Shown piece by piece: positions 56,993 to 64,000 of a stretch of 64,000 nt of DNA. The position numbers were made by a program, and so were the translations under genes. The notes under the pieces were generated by a model that saw only the letters and a list, made by a program, of their open reading frames with translations, had not been told where the DNA came from and ran no database searches. Position 1 is the first letter of the stretch, and the number at the start of each line of letters is the position of its first letter. Source of the stretch: Frigidibacter sp037095735 (GTDB taxonomy: Bacteria > Pseudomonadota > Alphaproteobacteria > Rhodobacterales > Rhodobacteraceae). Location: the NCBI RefSeq assembly GCF_037095735.1, contig NZ_JBAWKD010000001.1, positions 1-64,000 of the forward strand, written 5' to 3'.

Positions 56993-58156
56993 TCAGGCCG
57001 CCTTCGCGCCCACCAGCGCGCGGGCGAAATCCTCGGGATCGAAGGGGGCGAGGTCGTCGATCTGCTCACCCACGCCGATGGCATGGATCGGCAGGCCGAA
57101 CTTGTCGGCCAGCGCCACCAGCACGCCGCCGCGCGCGGTGCCGTCGAGCTTGGTCATCACCAGACCCGAGACATCGGCCAGCTTGCGGAAGGTCTCGACC
57201 TGGCTCAGCGCGTTCTGCCCGGTGGTCGCATCCAGCACCAGCAGGGTGTTGTGCGGCGCGTCCGGGTCCTTCTTCCGGATGACGCGGACGATCTTCGCCA
57301 GTTCTTCCATCAGGTCTGCGCGGTTCTGCAAGCGGCCCGCGGTGTCGATCATCAAGAGGTCCGCGCCCTCGGCCTGCGCCTTGGTCATCGCGTCGAAGGC
57401 GAGGCTCGCCGGGTCCGAGCCCTCGGGCGCGGTCAGCACCGGCACGCCCGCGCGCTCGCCCCAGACCTTCAGCTGGTCGACGGCCGCGGCGCGGAAGGTG
57501 TCGCCCGCGGCGATCACCACCGACTTGCCGGCCGCGCGGAACTGGCTGGCCAGCTTGCCGATCGTCGTGGTCTTGCCAGAGCCGTTGACGCCCACCACCA
57601 GAACCACCTGCGGGGTCTTGGGATAGATCGGCAGCGGCCGCGCGACCGGGTCGAGGATCGCGGCGATCTCGGACGCTAGCGCGGCCTTGATCTCTTCGAC
57701 CGACATCCGCCGGCCCATCCGCCCCTGCGCGAGGTTCGCCGTCACCCGCAGCGCCGTGTCCACGCCCATGTCGGACTGGATCAGCAGCTCCTCGAGGCTT
57801 TCCAGCATCTCGTCATCCAGCACCCGCCGCATCACCGGTTCCGCCGCCGCGCCGGGCGCGCGCCCGAAGAGGCGCCCGAACATGCCGGGCTTCGCGGCCT
57901 CGGGCTGCGGGGTTTCCGCGGGCGTCGGCACCCATTCCGGCGGCGCCTGACCGGGCACCTCGGCCGGGGTCGGCGCAGGCATCGGGTCGGGGCGCAACGG
58001 GCGTTCCTGCGGGGCGGGCTGCGGCACCTCGGGTCCCGGTTCGGGTGCATCCCCGGCCGAGACCGCGCCGCCCTCTTCGACGATCGCCTCGAGCCCTTCG
58101 CCGAGACGCGACGACGACCGGTTCAGCCGCTCGCGGAGCTTGGAGAAAAACGACAT
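56993..58156 (-). CDS. ftsY: signal recognition particle receptor FtsY
   Basis: A 387-residue SRP receptor GTPase. The N-terminal A domain (to about 95) is Pro/Glu/Ala-rich and acidic, then the NG domain follows: ESLEELLIQSDMGVDTA near 115, G1 GVNGSGKTTTIGKLA near 187, DTFRAAAVDQL, G3 DTAGRLQNR, G4 TKLDGTARGG, and GVGEQIDDLAPFDP at the end. It targets ribosome-SRP complexes to SecYEG at the membrane. The start ATG at 58156 gives the usual MSFFSKLRERL family beginning. Confidence 0.97.
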   Translation of the reverse strand: MSFFSKLRERLNRSSSRLGEGLEAIVEEGGAVSAGDAPEPGPEVPQPAPQERPLRPDPMPAPTPAEVPGQAPPEWVPTPAETPQPEAAKPGMFGRLFGRAPGAAAEPVMRRVLDDEMLESLEELLIQSDMGVDTALRVTANLAQGRMGRRMSVEEIKAALASEIAAILDPVARPLPIYPKTPQVVLVVGVNGSGKTTTIGKLASQFRAAGKSVVIAAGDTFRAAAVDQLKVWGERAGVPVLTAPEGSDPASLAFDAMTKAQAEGADLLMIDTAGRLQNRADLMEELAKIVRVIRKKDPDAPHNTLLVLDATTGQNALSQVETFRKLADVSGLVMTKLDGTARGGVLVALADKFGLPIHAIGVGEQIDDLAPFDPEDFARALVGAKAA

Positions 58157-58416
58157 CGACCCTCCGGACCCATTCCTGCCGGCCGCGTGGGCGGCCTGTT
58201 CCTTCACCTAAGGCACGCGCGCGCGACTGGAAAGGGCCGAGGAGGCCGCGAATGCCTTCCGGGGCCGGGTTTCGGCGGGTAGGATCGGGGAATGACCCCT
58301 CGACCACGCGCCCCTTGCCTCGTCCCCGCCCCGCGGCACCCTGCCGCGCAGCCCCCTGCCCGCGGCCCCGGCATCGGACGGGCCGCCGGGTGACGCCCCC
58401 GCGCCCCCCGGCACCG

Positions 58417-59451
58417 ATGGCGGGCTTCGCGCTGGCCACGTTGGCGCCCGCCGCGCTGATCGCGGCAGCGGCCCTGCAGGGCGCGGTCTGGGTCGCGGCG
58501 GCGCTTGGCTGGATGACGGTGCTCACCTACCTGCTCGACCGGGTCATCGCGGCCTTCGGCAATGTCGGCGACGCGGAATTCCCGGTGGCCGACAGCCTGT
58601 CGGTGGTGCTGGCGCTGGTCCATCTCGCGCTCTTGCCGCTGGCGATCGCCGGGGTCGCCGGCGCGACCGGGCTTTCGGTCCCGGCGCGGATTGGGCTGTT
58701 CCTCGCGGCGGGGCTCTTCTTCGGACAGGTATCGAATTCCAACGCGCACGAGCTGATCCACCGCGGCGGCCGCGGCCTGACGCGGCTGGGCGCGCTGGTC
58801 TATGTCACGCTGCTGCACGGCCAGCACGTCTCGGGCCACCGGCTGGTGCATCACCGCTGCGTCGCGACACCCGACGACCCTGCGACCGCCCGCGCGGGCG
58901 AAGGCTTCTGGGCCTATCTGCCCCGCGCCTGGTGGGGCGAGTTCCGCGAGGGGCTGCGCGCGGAAACCGCCCTGCGCGCCCGCGGCACCGCGCGCGGAGT
59001 GCATCCCTACGCAGCCTACCTCGCCGGGGCCGCGATCTTTCTTGCCGGCAGCGCGCAGGCCTTCGGACCGGCGGGGCTTGCCGCGCATCTGGCGCTGGCC
59101 GCCTATGCGCAGCTGCAGCTGATGCTGTCAGACTATGTCCAGCACTACGGCCTGACCCGCGACCGCCGCGCCGACGGCCGCTACGAGCCGGTCGGGCCCG
59201 GGCACAGCTGGGACGCGCCGCAGGCCTTCTCCGGCCTCGTGATGCTGCACGCGCCCCGCCATGCCGACCACCACCTGCATCCCGCGCGCCCCTATCCCGG
59301 CCTGCGCCTTGCGCCCGCCACGACCCCGACCCTGCCGCGCTCGCTGCCGCTGATGGCCACGCTGGCGCTGGTGCCCCCGCTCTGGCGGCGGGTGATGGAT
59401 CCGCGGCTCGCGCGCTGGCAGCAAAGGCAGGCGCCGGGCACGGGTTCGTGA
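58417..59451 (+). CDS. AlkB-type membrane alkane/fatty-acid monooxygenase
   Basis: A 344-residue integral membrane di-iron enzyme of the alkane 1-monooxygenase/fatty-acid desaturase superfamily. The histidine boxes are present: HELIHR near 105, HVSGHRLVHHRCVATPDDPATA near 130, YVQHYGLTRD near 236, and HAPRHADHHLHPARPYPGL near 275. The VATPDDPATA and QHYGL boxes are those of AlkB rather than of ordinary desaturases. The start ATG 58417 is preceded by an in-frame GTG at 58390. No rubredoxin or rubredoxin reductase gene is adjacent, so the electron donor must be elsewhere. Substrate unknown; n-alkane or fatty-acid hydroxylation is the family role. Confidence 0.87.
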   Translation: MAGFALATLAPAALIAAAALQGAVWVAAALGWMTVLTYLLDRVIAAFGNVGDAEFPVADSLSVVLALVHLALLPLAIAGVAGATGLSVPARIGLFLAAGLFFGQVSNSNAHELIHRGGRGLTRLGALVYVTLLHGQHVSGHRLVHHRCVATPDDPATARAGEGFWAYLPRAWWGEFREGLRAETALRARGTARGVHPYAAYLAGAAIFLAGSAQAFGPAGLAAHLALAAYAQLQLMLSDYVQHYGLTRDRRADGRYEPVGPGHSWDAPQAFSGLVMLHAPRHADHHLHPARPYPGLRLAPATTPTLPRSLPLMATLALVPPLWRRVMDPRLARWQQRQAPGTGS

Positions 59452-59522
59452 CGCGCAGGCCGCTTGCCCCCGGGGGCGCGGCTCTGGCAGGGTCGCGCCC
59501 AGACGATCTGGGAGCGGCCGAC

Positions 59523-59942
59523 ATGACCCCGAAGCTCGACAAGGGCATCCACGCACTGGTGCTGGCGGCGGCGTTGCTGCCGCAGCTGGCCGCGGCCGAG
59601 GACGGCCGCCCGCTGACCCCCGAGGAGTTCGACGCGCTCTCGGTCGGCCGCACCCTGACCTATGCGGCGGGCGGGCAGGTCTACGGGACCGAGCAGTATC
59701 TGCCGAACCGCAAGGTGATCTGGGCCTTCACCGGCGACATCTGCAAAAGCGGCCACTGGTTCCCGGAGGGCGACGAGATCTGCTTCGCCTACGAGGACGT
59801 GCCCGACCTGCAGTGCTGGACCTTCTTCCAGACCGGCGCCGGGATCGCGGCGAAGTTCCGCGGCGACCCCGAGGGCGACCCGCTGGTCGCAGTGAAGGAC
59901 AGCACCAGTCCCCTGCCCTGCATGCCCGACGTGGGCGTCTGA
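59523..59942 (+). CDS. exported hypothetical protein with conserved cysteines
   Basis: A 139-residue protein with a signal peptide (IHALVLAAALLPQLAAA|ED). The mature protein has four Cys (DICKSGHW, DEICFAYEDV, LQCWTFF, PLPCMPDV) that could pair in two disulfides, and a compact aromatic-rich region (YGTEQYLPNRKVIWAFTGD). I do not recognise a named family. Its stop nearly abuts that of xseA (convergent). It is transcribed just behind the AlkB-like gene with a 71-bp gap. Confidence 0.78.
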   Translation: MTPKLDKGIHALVLAAALLPQLAAAEDGRPLTPEEFDALSVGRTLTYAAGGQVYGTEQYLPNRKVIWAFTGDICKSGHWFPEGDEICFAYEDVPDLQCWTFFQTGAGIAAKFRGDPEGDPLVAVKDSTSPLPCMPDVGV

Positions 59943-59943
59943 C

Positions 59944-61575
59944 CTAGAAGAGCGAGCCCTGATCCGGCGCCGCGGGCTTCTTCGGCTTCGCGGCCGCCGC
60001 CTTCGCGGGACCCGACGTCTCGGCACGTGGTTCCGCTGGCGGAGCTTCGTCGGGGCGCACCGCGACGCGGCCATCGGCGAACTCGATCTCGAGCCGCGGC
60101 TCGGTCCGTGCGGCCTCGGCCCCGGTCACCAGAGCTTCGCCCGCCCGCACCACCGCATAACCCCGCGCCAGCGTCTCGGTATAGCCCAGCGTCGCCCGCA
60201 TCCGGTCGAGTGCCACCAGACGCTCGCGCGCGCGCTCGATCCGCACGGGCAGCACCGCGGCCAGACGCGCCGCCATCTGGCCAAGGCGCTCGCGGTCATG
60301 GCCGATCTCGCGCAGAGCATTGCCGGTGCGGGCCTGATGCGCCCGCTCGAGCCGCGCGGCGAGCGCATCGAACCGTTCGCGCGTGCGGTCGGTGCGCGTG
60401 GCCAGCGCCGGGGCCAGCCGCGCGGCGCGGTCGGCAAGGCTGCGCCTCTCGCCCAGCAGGAACCCGGTCAGCAGCGCCGGCCCCATCCGCGCGCCGACCC
60501 GGGCGAAGGCCGCGCGCTTGGCGGCGGTCGCGCCGCGCAGGCTGGGATCGAGCCGCGCGCCCGTCAGGTCGAGCCGCTGGCGCGCAGGCGCGGTCAGTGC
60601 TTCGGGCCGCCCGAGGGCGCGGGCCAGATCCGCCAGCCGCTGCCGGCGGCGGTCGGCGGACAGCATCACCACCCGCGCGATCCGCGCGCCCTGTTCGGCG
60701 ATCAGTGCCGCAAGCTCGGCCCGCACCGGCACCGCCATCTCGGCCGCGGCGGTGGGCGTCGGCGCGCGCAGGTCGGCGGCGAAGTCGATCAGCGTGGTGT
60801 CGGTCTCGTGTCCCACGGCCGAGATCAGCGGGATCGCGGAGGCCGCCGCAGCACGCACCACGATCTCTTCGTTGAAGCCCCAGAGGTCCTCGATCGAGCC
60901 ACCGCCCCGCGCGACGATCAGCAGGTCGGGCCGCGGCAGCGCGCCGCCGGGCGTCAGCGCGTTGAAGCCCGCGATCGCGCGGGCGACCTCGGGCGCGCAG
61001 GCCTGCCCCTGCACCGCCACCGGCCAGATCAGCACCTTGCGCGGGAAGCGGTCGCGCAGCCGGTGCAGGATGTCTCGGATCACCGCGCCCGAGGGCGAGG
61101 TGACGACGCCGATCACCTCGGGCAGGAACGGGATCGGCTGCTTGCGGGCCGGGTCGAACAGACCTTCCGCCTGCAGCTGCACGCGACGCTTCTCCAGCAT
61201 CGCCATCAGCGCGCCCTGTCCGGCGACTTCAAGGTTCTCGACCACCAGCTGGTATTTCGACGAGCCGGGGAAGGTGGTCATCCGCCCGGTGGCGATGACC
61301 TCGATCCCCTCCTCGGGCTTCACCGCCAGTTTCGCCGCCTGCCCCTTCCAGGCCACGGCATCCAGCGTCGCCCGGTCGTCCTTCAGCGCGAAGTAGAGAT
61401 GGCCCGACCCGGGGCGCGACACGCGCCCCACCTCGCCGCGCACCCGCACGCGGCCGAACTCGCCCTCGATGACCCGCTTCACCGCCCCCGCGATCTCGGA
61501 GACGGAGTAGTCATGGGCATTTCCGGCGGTGTTTCCGGAAGCTTCCGGGGCGTCGTCTTCGAAAAGGTCACTCAT
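59944..61575 (-). CDS. xseA: exodeoxyribonuclease VII large subunit
   Basis: A 543-residue large subunit of ExoVII, a processive single-strand nuclease. The N-terminal OB-fold (YSVSEIAGAVKRVIEGEFGRVRVRGEVGRVSRPGSGHLYFALKD near 25) is followed by the catalytic domain (GVVTSPSGAVIRDILHRLRDRFP near 155, VARGGGSIEDLWGFNEE near 225, SAVGHETDTTLIDFAADLRAPTPTAAAE near 250), then a long coiled-coil and a C-terminal domain with an Ala/Pro/Lys-rich tail. The xseB small subunit is not adjacent. Confidence 0.96.
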   Translation of the reverse strand: MSDLFEDDAPEASGNTAGNAHDYSVSEIAGAVKRVIEGEFGRVRVRGEVGRVSRPGSGHLYFALKDDRATLDAVAWKGQAAKLAVKPEEGIEVIATGRMTTFPGSSKYQLVVENLEVAGQGALMAMLEKRRVQLQAEGLFDPARKQPIPFLPEVIGVVTSPSGAVIRDILHRLRDRFPRKVLIWPVAVQGQACAPEVARAIAGFNALTPGGALPRPDLLIVARGGGSIEDLWGFNEEIVVRAAAASAIPLISAVGHETDTTLIDFAADLRAPTPTAAAEMAVPVRAELAALIAEQGARIARVVMLSADRRRQRLADLARALGRPEALTAPARQRLDLTGARLDPSLRGATAAKRAAFARVGARMGPALLTGFLLGERRSLADRAARLAPALATRTDRTRERFDALAARLERAHQARTGNALREIGHDRERLGQMAARLAAVLPVRIERARERLVALDRMRATLGYTETLARGYAVVRAGEALVTGAEAARTEPRLEIEFADGRVAVRPDEAPPAEPRAETSGPAKAAAAKPKKPAAPDQGSLF

Positions 61576-61667
61576 CGGGGGCGCGGCAGTCTTGTGCGGT
61601 CATGTCCCGGACCTTAGAACGCCGGGCGAGCGAGGCCAAGCCGGCCCGGTTAGTCGAGGAGAGGCGC

Positions 61668-62930
61668 ATGAACATCCTGGTGCTGGGCAGCGGCGGGCGC
61701 GAACATGCGCTGGCCTGGGCGATCAAGCAGAACCCGAAATGCGACCGGCTGATCGTGGCCCCCGGCAACGCGGGCATCGCGGATCTGGCCGAATGCGCGG
61801 CGCTCGACATTCTCGACGGCGCGGCGGTGGTCGAGTTCTGCGGCGAGAACGCCATCGACTTCGTGGTCGTGGGCCCCGAGGCGCCGCTGGCCGCGGGCGT
61901 GGCCGACGCCTTGCGCGCCGCGGGCATCCTGACCTTCGGCCCCTCGGCCGAGGCCGCGCGGCTGGAAGCCTCGAAAGCCTTCACGAAAGAGATCTGCGAC
62001 GCCTGCAACGCCCCCACCGCGGGCTATGCGCGCTTCACCGACCTCGCAGCCGCCAAGGACTACGTGACCGAACAGGGCGCTCCGATCGTGGTGAAGGCCG
62101 ATGGCCTTGCCGCCGGCAAGGGCGTGATCGTCGCGATGACGCTGGACGAGGCGCTGGCGGGGCTCGACGAGATCTTCGGCGGTGCCTTCGGCGCGGCAGG
62201 CGCGGAAGTGGTGATCGAGGAGTTCATGGCCGGCGAAGAGGCCAGCCTCTTCATCCTGTCGGACGGCGAGACCGCGCTGGCCGTCGGCGGCGCGCAGGAC
62301 CACAAGCGCGTGGGCGACGGCGACACCGGCCCGAACACTGGTGGCATGGGCGCCTATTCCCCGGCCCCGGTGCTGACCGACGCGATCGCGGAACAGGCCA
62401 TGGCCGAGATCGTGCGCCCGACCATCGCCGAGATGGCCCGCCGCGGCACCCCGTTCCAGGGCGTGCTCTATGCCGGGCTGATGATCGAAAACGGCCGCGC
62501 GCGGCTTGTCGAATACAACGTCCGCTTCGGCGACCCGGAATGCCAGGTGCTTATGATGCGGCTCGGCGCGCAGGCGCTCGACCTGCTGCAGGCCTGCGCC
62601 GAGGGGCGTCTGGCCGAGGTGCAGCCGGTCTGGGCCGACGACCACGCGATCACCGTGGTCATGGCCGCGAACGGCTACCCGGGCGACTATGCCAAGGGCA
62701 GCCAGATCCGCGGCTTGGACGAACTGCCGGACGACAGCCTGAACATGGTCTTCCACGCCGGCACCGCGGCCCGCGACGGGGCGATCATCGCCTCGGGCGG
62801 GCGGGTGCTGAACGTCACCGCGCGGGGCGCGAGCCTCGCCGAGGCCCGCGAGCGCGCCTATGCGATGGTCGATGCCATCGACTGGCCGGGCGGCTTCTGC
62901 CGCCGCGACATCGGCTGGCGCGCGCTGTAA
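61668..62930 (+). CDS. purD: phosphoribosylamine-glycine ligase (GAR synthetase)
   Basis: A 420-residue ATP-grasp enzyme of de novo purine synthesis that joins glycine to phosphoribosylamine. Recognisable parts: NILVLGSGGREHALAW at the start, VVGPEAPLAAGVADALRAAGI near 65, VVKADGLAAGKGVIVAMT near 140 (ATP-grasp), GAQDHKRVGDGDTGPNTGGMGAYSPAP near 208, and YNVRFGDPECQVLMMRL near 285. GAGGAGAGG precedes the ATG. It is divergent from xseA, with 92 bp between. Confidence 0.98.
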   Translation: MNILVLGSGGREHALAWAIKQNPKCDRLIVAPGNAGIADLAECAALDILDGAAVVEFCGENAIDFVVVGPEAPLAAGVADALRAAGILTFGPSAEAARLEASKAFTKEICDACNAPTAGYARFTDLAAAKDYVTEQGAPIVVKADGLAAGKGVIVAMTLDEALAGLDEIFGGAFGAAGAEVVIEEFMAGEEASLFILSDGETALAVGGAQDHKRVGDGDTGPNTGGMGAYSPAPVLTDAIAEQAMAEIVRPTIAEMARRGTPFQGVLYAGLMIENGRARLVEYNVRFGDPECQVLMMRLGAQALDLLQACAEGRLAEVQPVWADDHAITVVMAANGYPGDYAKGSQIRGLDELPDDSLNMVFHAGTAARDGAIIASGGRVLNVTARGASLAEARERAYAMVDAIDWPGGFCRRDIGWRAL

Positions 62931-62931
62931 C

Positions 62932-63204
62932 TCAGCGCGCGACCACGACCGCGGCCGCCTGCGTCATCTGCTGGGGCGAGCAGGCGGCGGTCCGGGTCGT
63001 GGCGACACCGGCGGTCGAATAGGTCACCACGCAGCCGTCGCCGAAGGTGACGGTGCGGCCATTGGCGCCCATGGTCACCACCGGGGCCGCGACGACGCGG
63101 TCGGTGCGGGTGATCGTCGTCTTGTTGGGTTCGCAGGCAGCCAGAGCCAGCGGCAGGGCGGCCAGCAGGCCGAGCTTCGCGAAGGTGCGGGCGGTCGGTT
63201 TCAT
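62932..63204 (-). CDS. small lipoprotein of unknown function
   Basis: A 90-residue protein with a lipoprotein signal (KLGLLAALPLALAAC|EP, lipobox LAAC) and a mature domain of about 67 residues with two more Cys (GDGCVVTYS and TAACSPQQM) that could form a disulfide. The end is Ala/Val-rich (AAAVVVAR). GGGAG lies eight bases before the ATG at 63204. The stop is one base from that of purD (convergent). Confidence 0.78.
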   Translation of the reverse strand: MKPTARTFAKLGLLAALPLALAACEPNKTTITRTDRVVAAPVVTMGANGRTVTFGDGCVVTYSTAGVATTRTAACSPQQMTQAAAVVVAR

Positions 63205-63427
63205 CGGGGTCACTCCCTGGAAGATCTGTCACGAGGACGCGCAAGCCCCCCGACCGGTTCCCGATTCCCGCAGGGCCGCCATGCATTTCGTGTCCCGAGC
63301 CTTGCGGTTCGCGCAAGACGGGAATCGCGCATTATGCATGGTGCGCAGGGCTCGGAAGGCGCATCTATCCCCCAACAGATCCGGCGGCGCTTCGATCCGG
63401 AAGGCCGCACCCGATAGGAAAACAGAC

Positions 63428-63664
63428 ATGACCACGCTCGTCTCCAAAGCCCCGCTGAACGCCGACGCCCTGATCGCCCTCGTCTATGCCGTGCTCTTCG
63501 TGCTCGGCGTCGGCGCGATCATCGCCGCCGAAGACTGGATCGCCGCGATGGGCCTCACCGGCACCCCGGCGCTTATCGCCCACGGCGGATTCGGCCTCGC
63601 GCTGCTTTCGGTGCTGGTCGCGGTGATCGCCACCGTCTCGCGCGCCACCGAATCCGAAGCCTGA
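63428..63664 (+). CDS. small integral membrane protein
   Basis: A 78-residue protein with two hydrophobic segments (LIALVYAVLFVLGVGAIIAAEDWIAAMG and PALIAHGGFGLALLSVLVAVIATVSRA) separated by a short loop. No family recognised. GGAAAACAG precedes the ATG, a modest Shine-Dalgarno. It is followed 52 bases later by an intrinsic terminator, so it is probably a monocistronic gene; the 223 bp upstream show no other gene. Confidence 0.7.
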   Translation: MTTLVSKAPLNADALIALVYAVLFVLGVGAIIAAEDWIAAMGLTGTPALIAHGGFGLALLSVLVAVIATVSRATESEA

Positions 63665-63715
63665 CCCTTCCGCCGCCGGCGCGCCTTCCCTCGGCGCAGG
63701 CGGCCGGAAACGAAG

Positions 63716-63746
63716 AAGGCCCCGCCTGCGCGGGGCCTTTTGCTTT
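63716..63746 (+). terminator. intrinsic terminator
   Basis: AAGGCCCCGC (63716-63725) pairs with GCGGGGCCTT (63730-63739) across CTGC, followed by TTGCTTT on the plus strand. It ends the small membrane-protein transcript and separates it from the convergent purU gene. Confidence 0.85.
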
Positions 63747-63777
63747 CTGGCCGTTGCCGGCGCCGCTGCCGGCGTCC

Positions 63778-64000
63778 TCAGCCCATGCGTTCCGAGGCGT
63801 AGCTGCCGGGCGAGGCCGGGAAGACCACGGTCTTGTTCCCGTTCAGGAACACGCGGTGATGGATATGGGCGTGGATCGCCCGGCTCAGCACCGAGGCCTC
63901 GACGTCGCGGCCAAGCGAGACATAGTCGTCGGGCGACTGGGCGTGGGTGATGCGGACGGTGTCCTGCTCGATGATCGGGCCTTCGTCGAGGTCGGCGGTG
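63778..64000 (-). CDS. purU: formyltetrahydrofolate deformylase, C-terminal part (partial)
   Basis: The last 73 codons are present before the TGA at 63780-63778; the gene continues past the window. The translated end contains DLDEGPIIEQDTVRITHAQSP, RDVEASVLSRAIHAHIHHRVFLNGNKTVVF and a short tail, which is the C-terminal catalytic part of PurU (formyl-FH4 hydrolase, related to PurN) that releases formate from 10-formyl-THF. The conserved formyl-transferase D-E-G-P and THAQSPDD motifs are intact. Confidence 0.9.
   Translation of the reverse strand, partial: TADLDEGPIIEQDTVRITHAQSPDDYVSLGRDVEASVLSRAIHAHIHHRVFLNGNKTVVFPASPGSYASERMG

Overview
The window is GC-rich, gene-dense chromosomal DNA from an alphaproteobacterium of the Rhodobacter/Cereibacter/Paracoccus group (Rhodobacteraceae). 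Supporting marks are the opgG-opgI-opgH-opgC order known from Rhodobacter sphaeroides, a VPLPA-CTERM protein, an NDUFS4-like complex I accessory subunit, a SAM-II riboswitch in front of metZ, and many 1-4 base start/stop overlaps. It is ordinary core chromosome with two accessory metabolic blocks. I see no prophage, transposase, integrase or CRISPR array. Two spots are scaffolding artefacts: a 96-base G run ending in N (20393-20489), and an N followed by a perfect 250-bp foldback (46698-46948).

Layout. 1-5650: a complex I accessory subunit (minus) divergent from uvrB, then small surface or secreted proteins: a VPLPA-CTERM protein with a damaged signal peptide, a barrel-like protein, an EF-hand protein and two small envelope proteins. 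5694-11241: an orphan ParA-type ATPase and the osmoregulated periplasmic glucan operon opgGIHC (minus). 11558-16807: tRNA-Ala(CGC), a zinc-ribbon thioredoxin, and the glycine cleavage operon gcvTHP behind a tandem glycine riboswitch. 17140-29830: a long minus-strand array encoding a two-subunit molybdenum hydroxylase, a 6-hydroxynicotinate reductase-like Fe-S protein, UPF0280, an AA_synth (DUF1185) protein, a membrane protein and a complete Liv-type ABC importer. A divergent MarR regulator sits beside an inverted repeat. Together they look like uptake and oxidation/reduction of an unidentified N-heterocycle.

30382-38882: a VOC dioxygenase-like protein, a LysR regulator, and a three-gene transglutaminase / circularly permuted ATP-grasp-alpha-E / DUF2126 cluster, which is a predicted but uncharacterised peptide-forming system. 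39142-46650 (plus): a complete peptide ABC importer (dppABCDF-like) with a clear promoter, a membrane dipeptidase, and a YcaQ-family DNA glycosylase. 46853-54721: two SDRs, a bestrophin-like channel, an LhgO-like oxidase, metZ with its SAM-II riboswitch, an alpha/beta hydrolase, a GST and a glutaredoxin-MauE-like fusion.

54763-64000: mainly housekeeping genes (ispZ, ftsY, xseA, purD, and the 3' end of purU). Interspersed are a DMT permease, a GFA-family protein, an AlkB-type membrane monooxygenase, a secreted cysteine-containing protein, a lipoprotein and a small membrane protein.

All functional calls rest on reading motifs and gene order by eye. No database search was run. Start sites were chosen from Shine-Dalgarno spacing and overlaps, and are stated where ambiguous.
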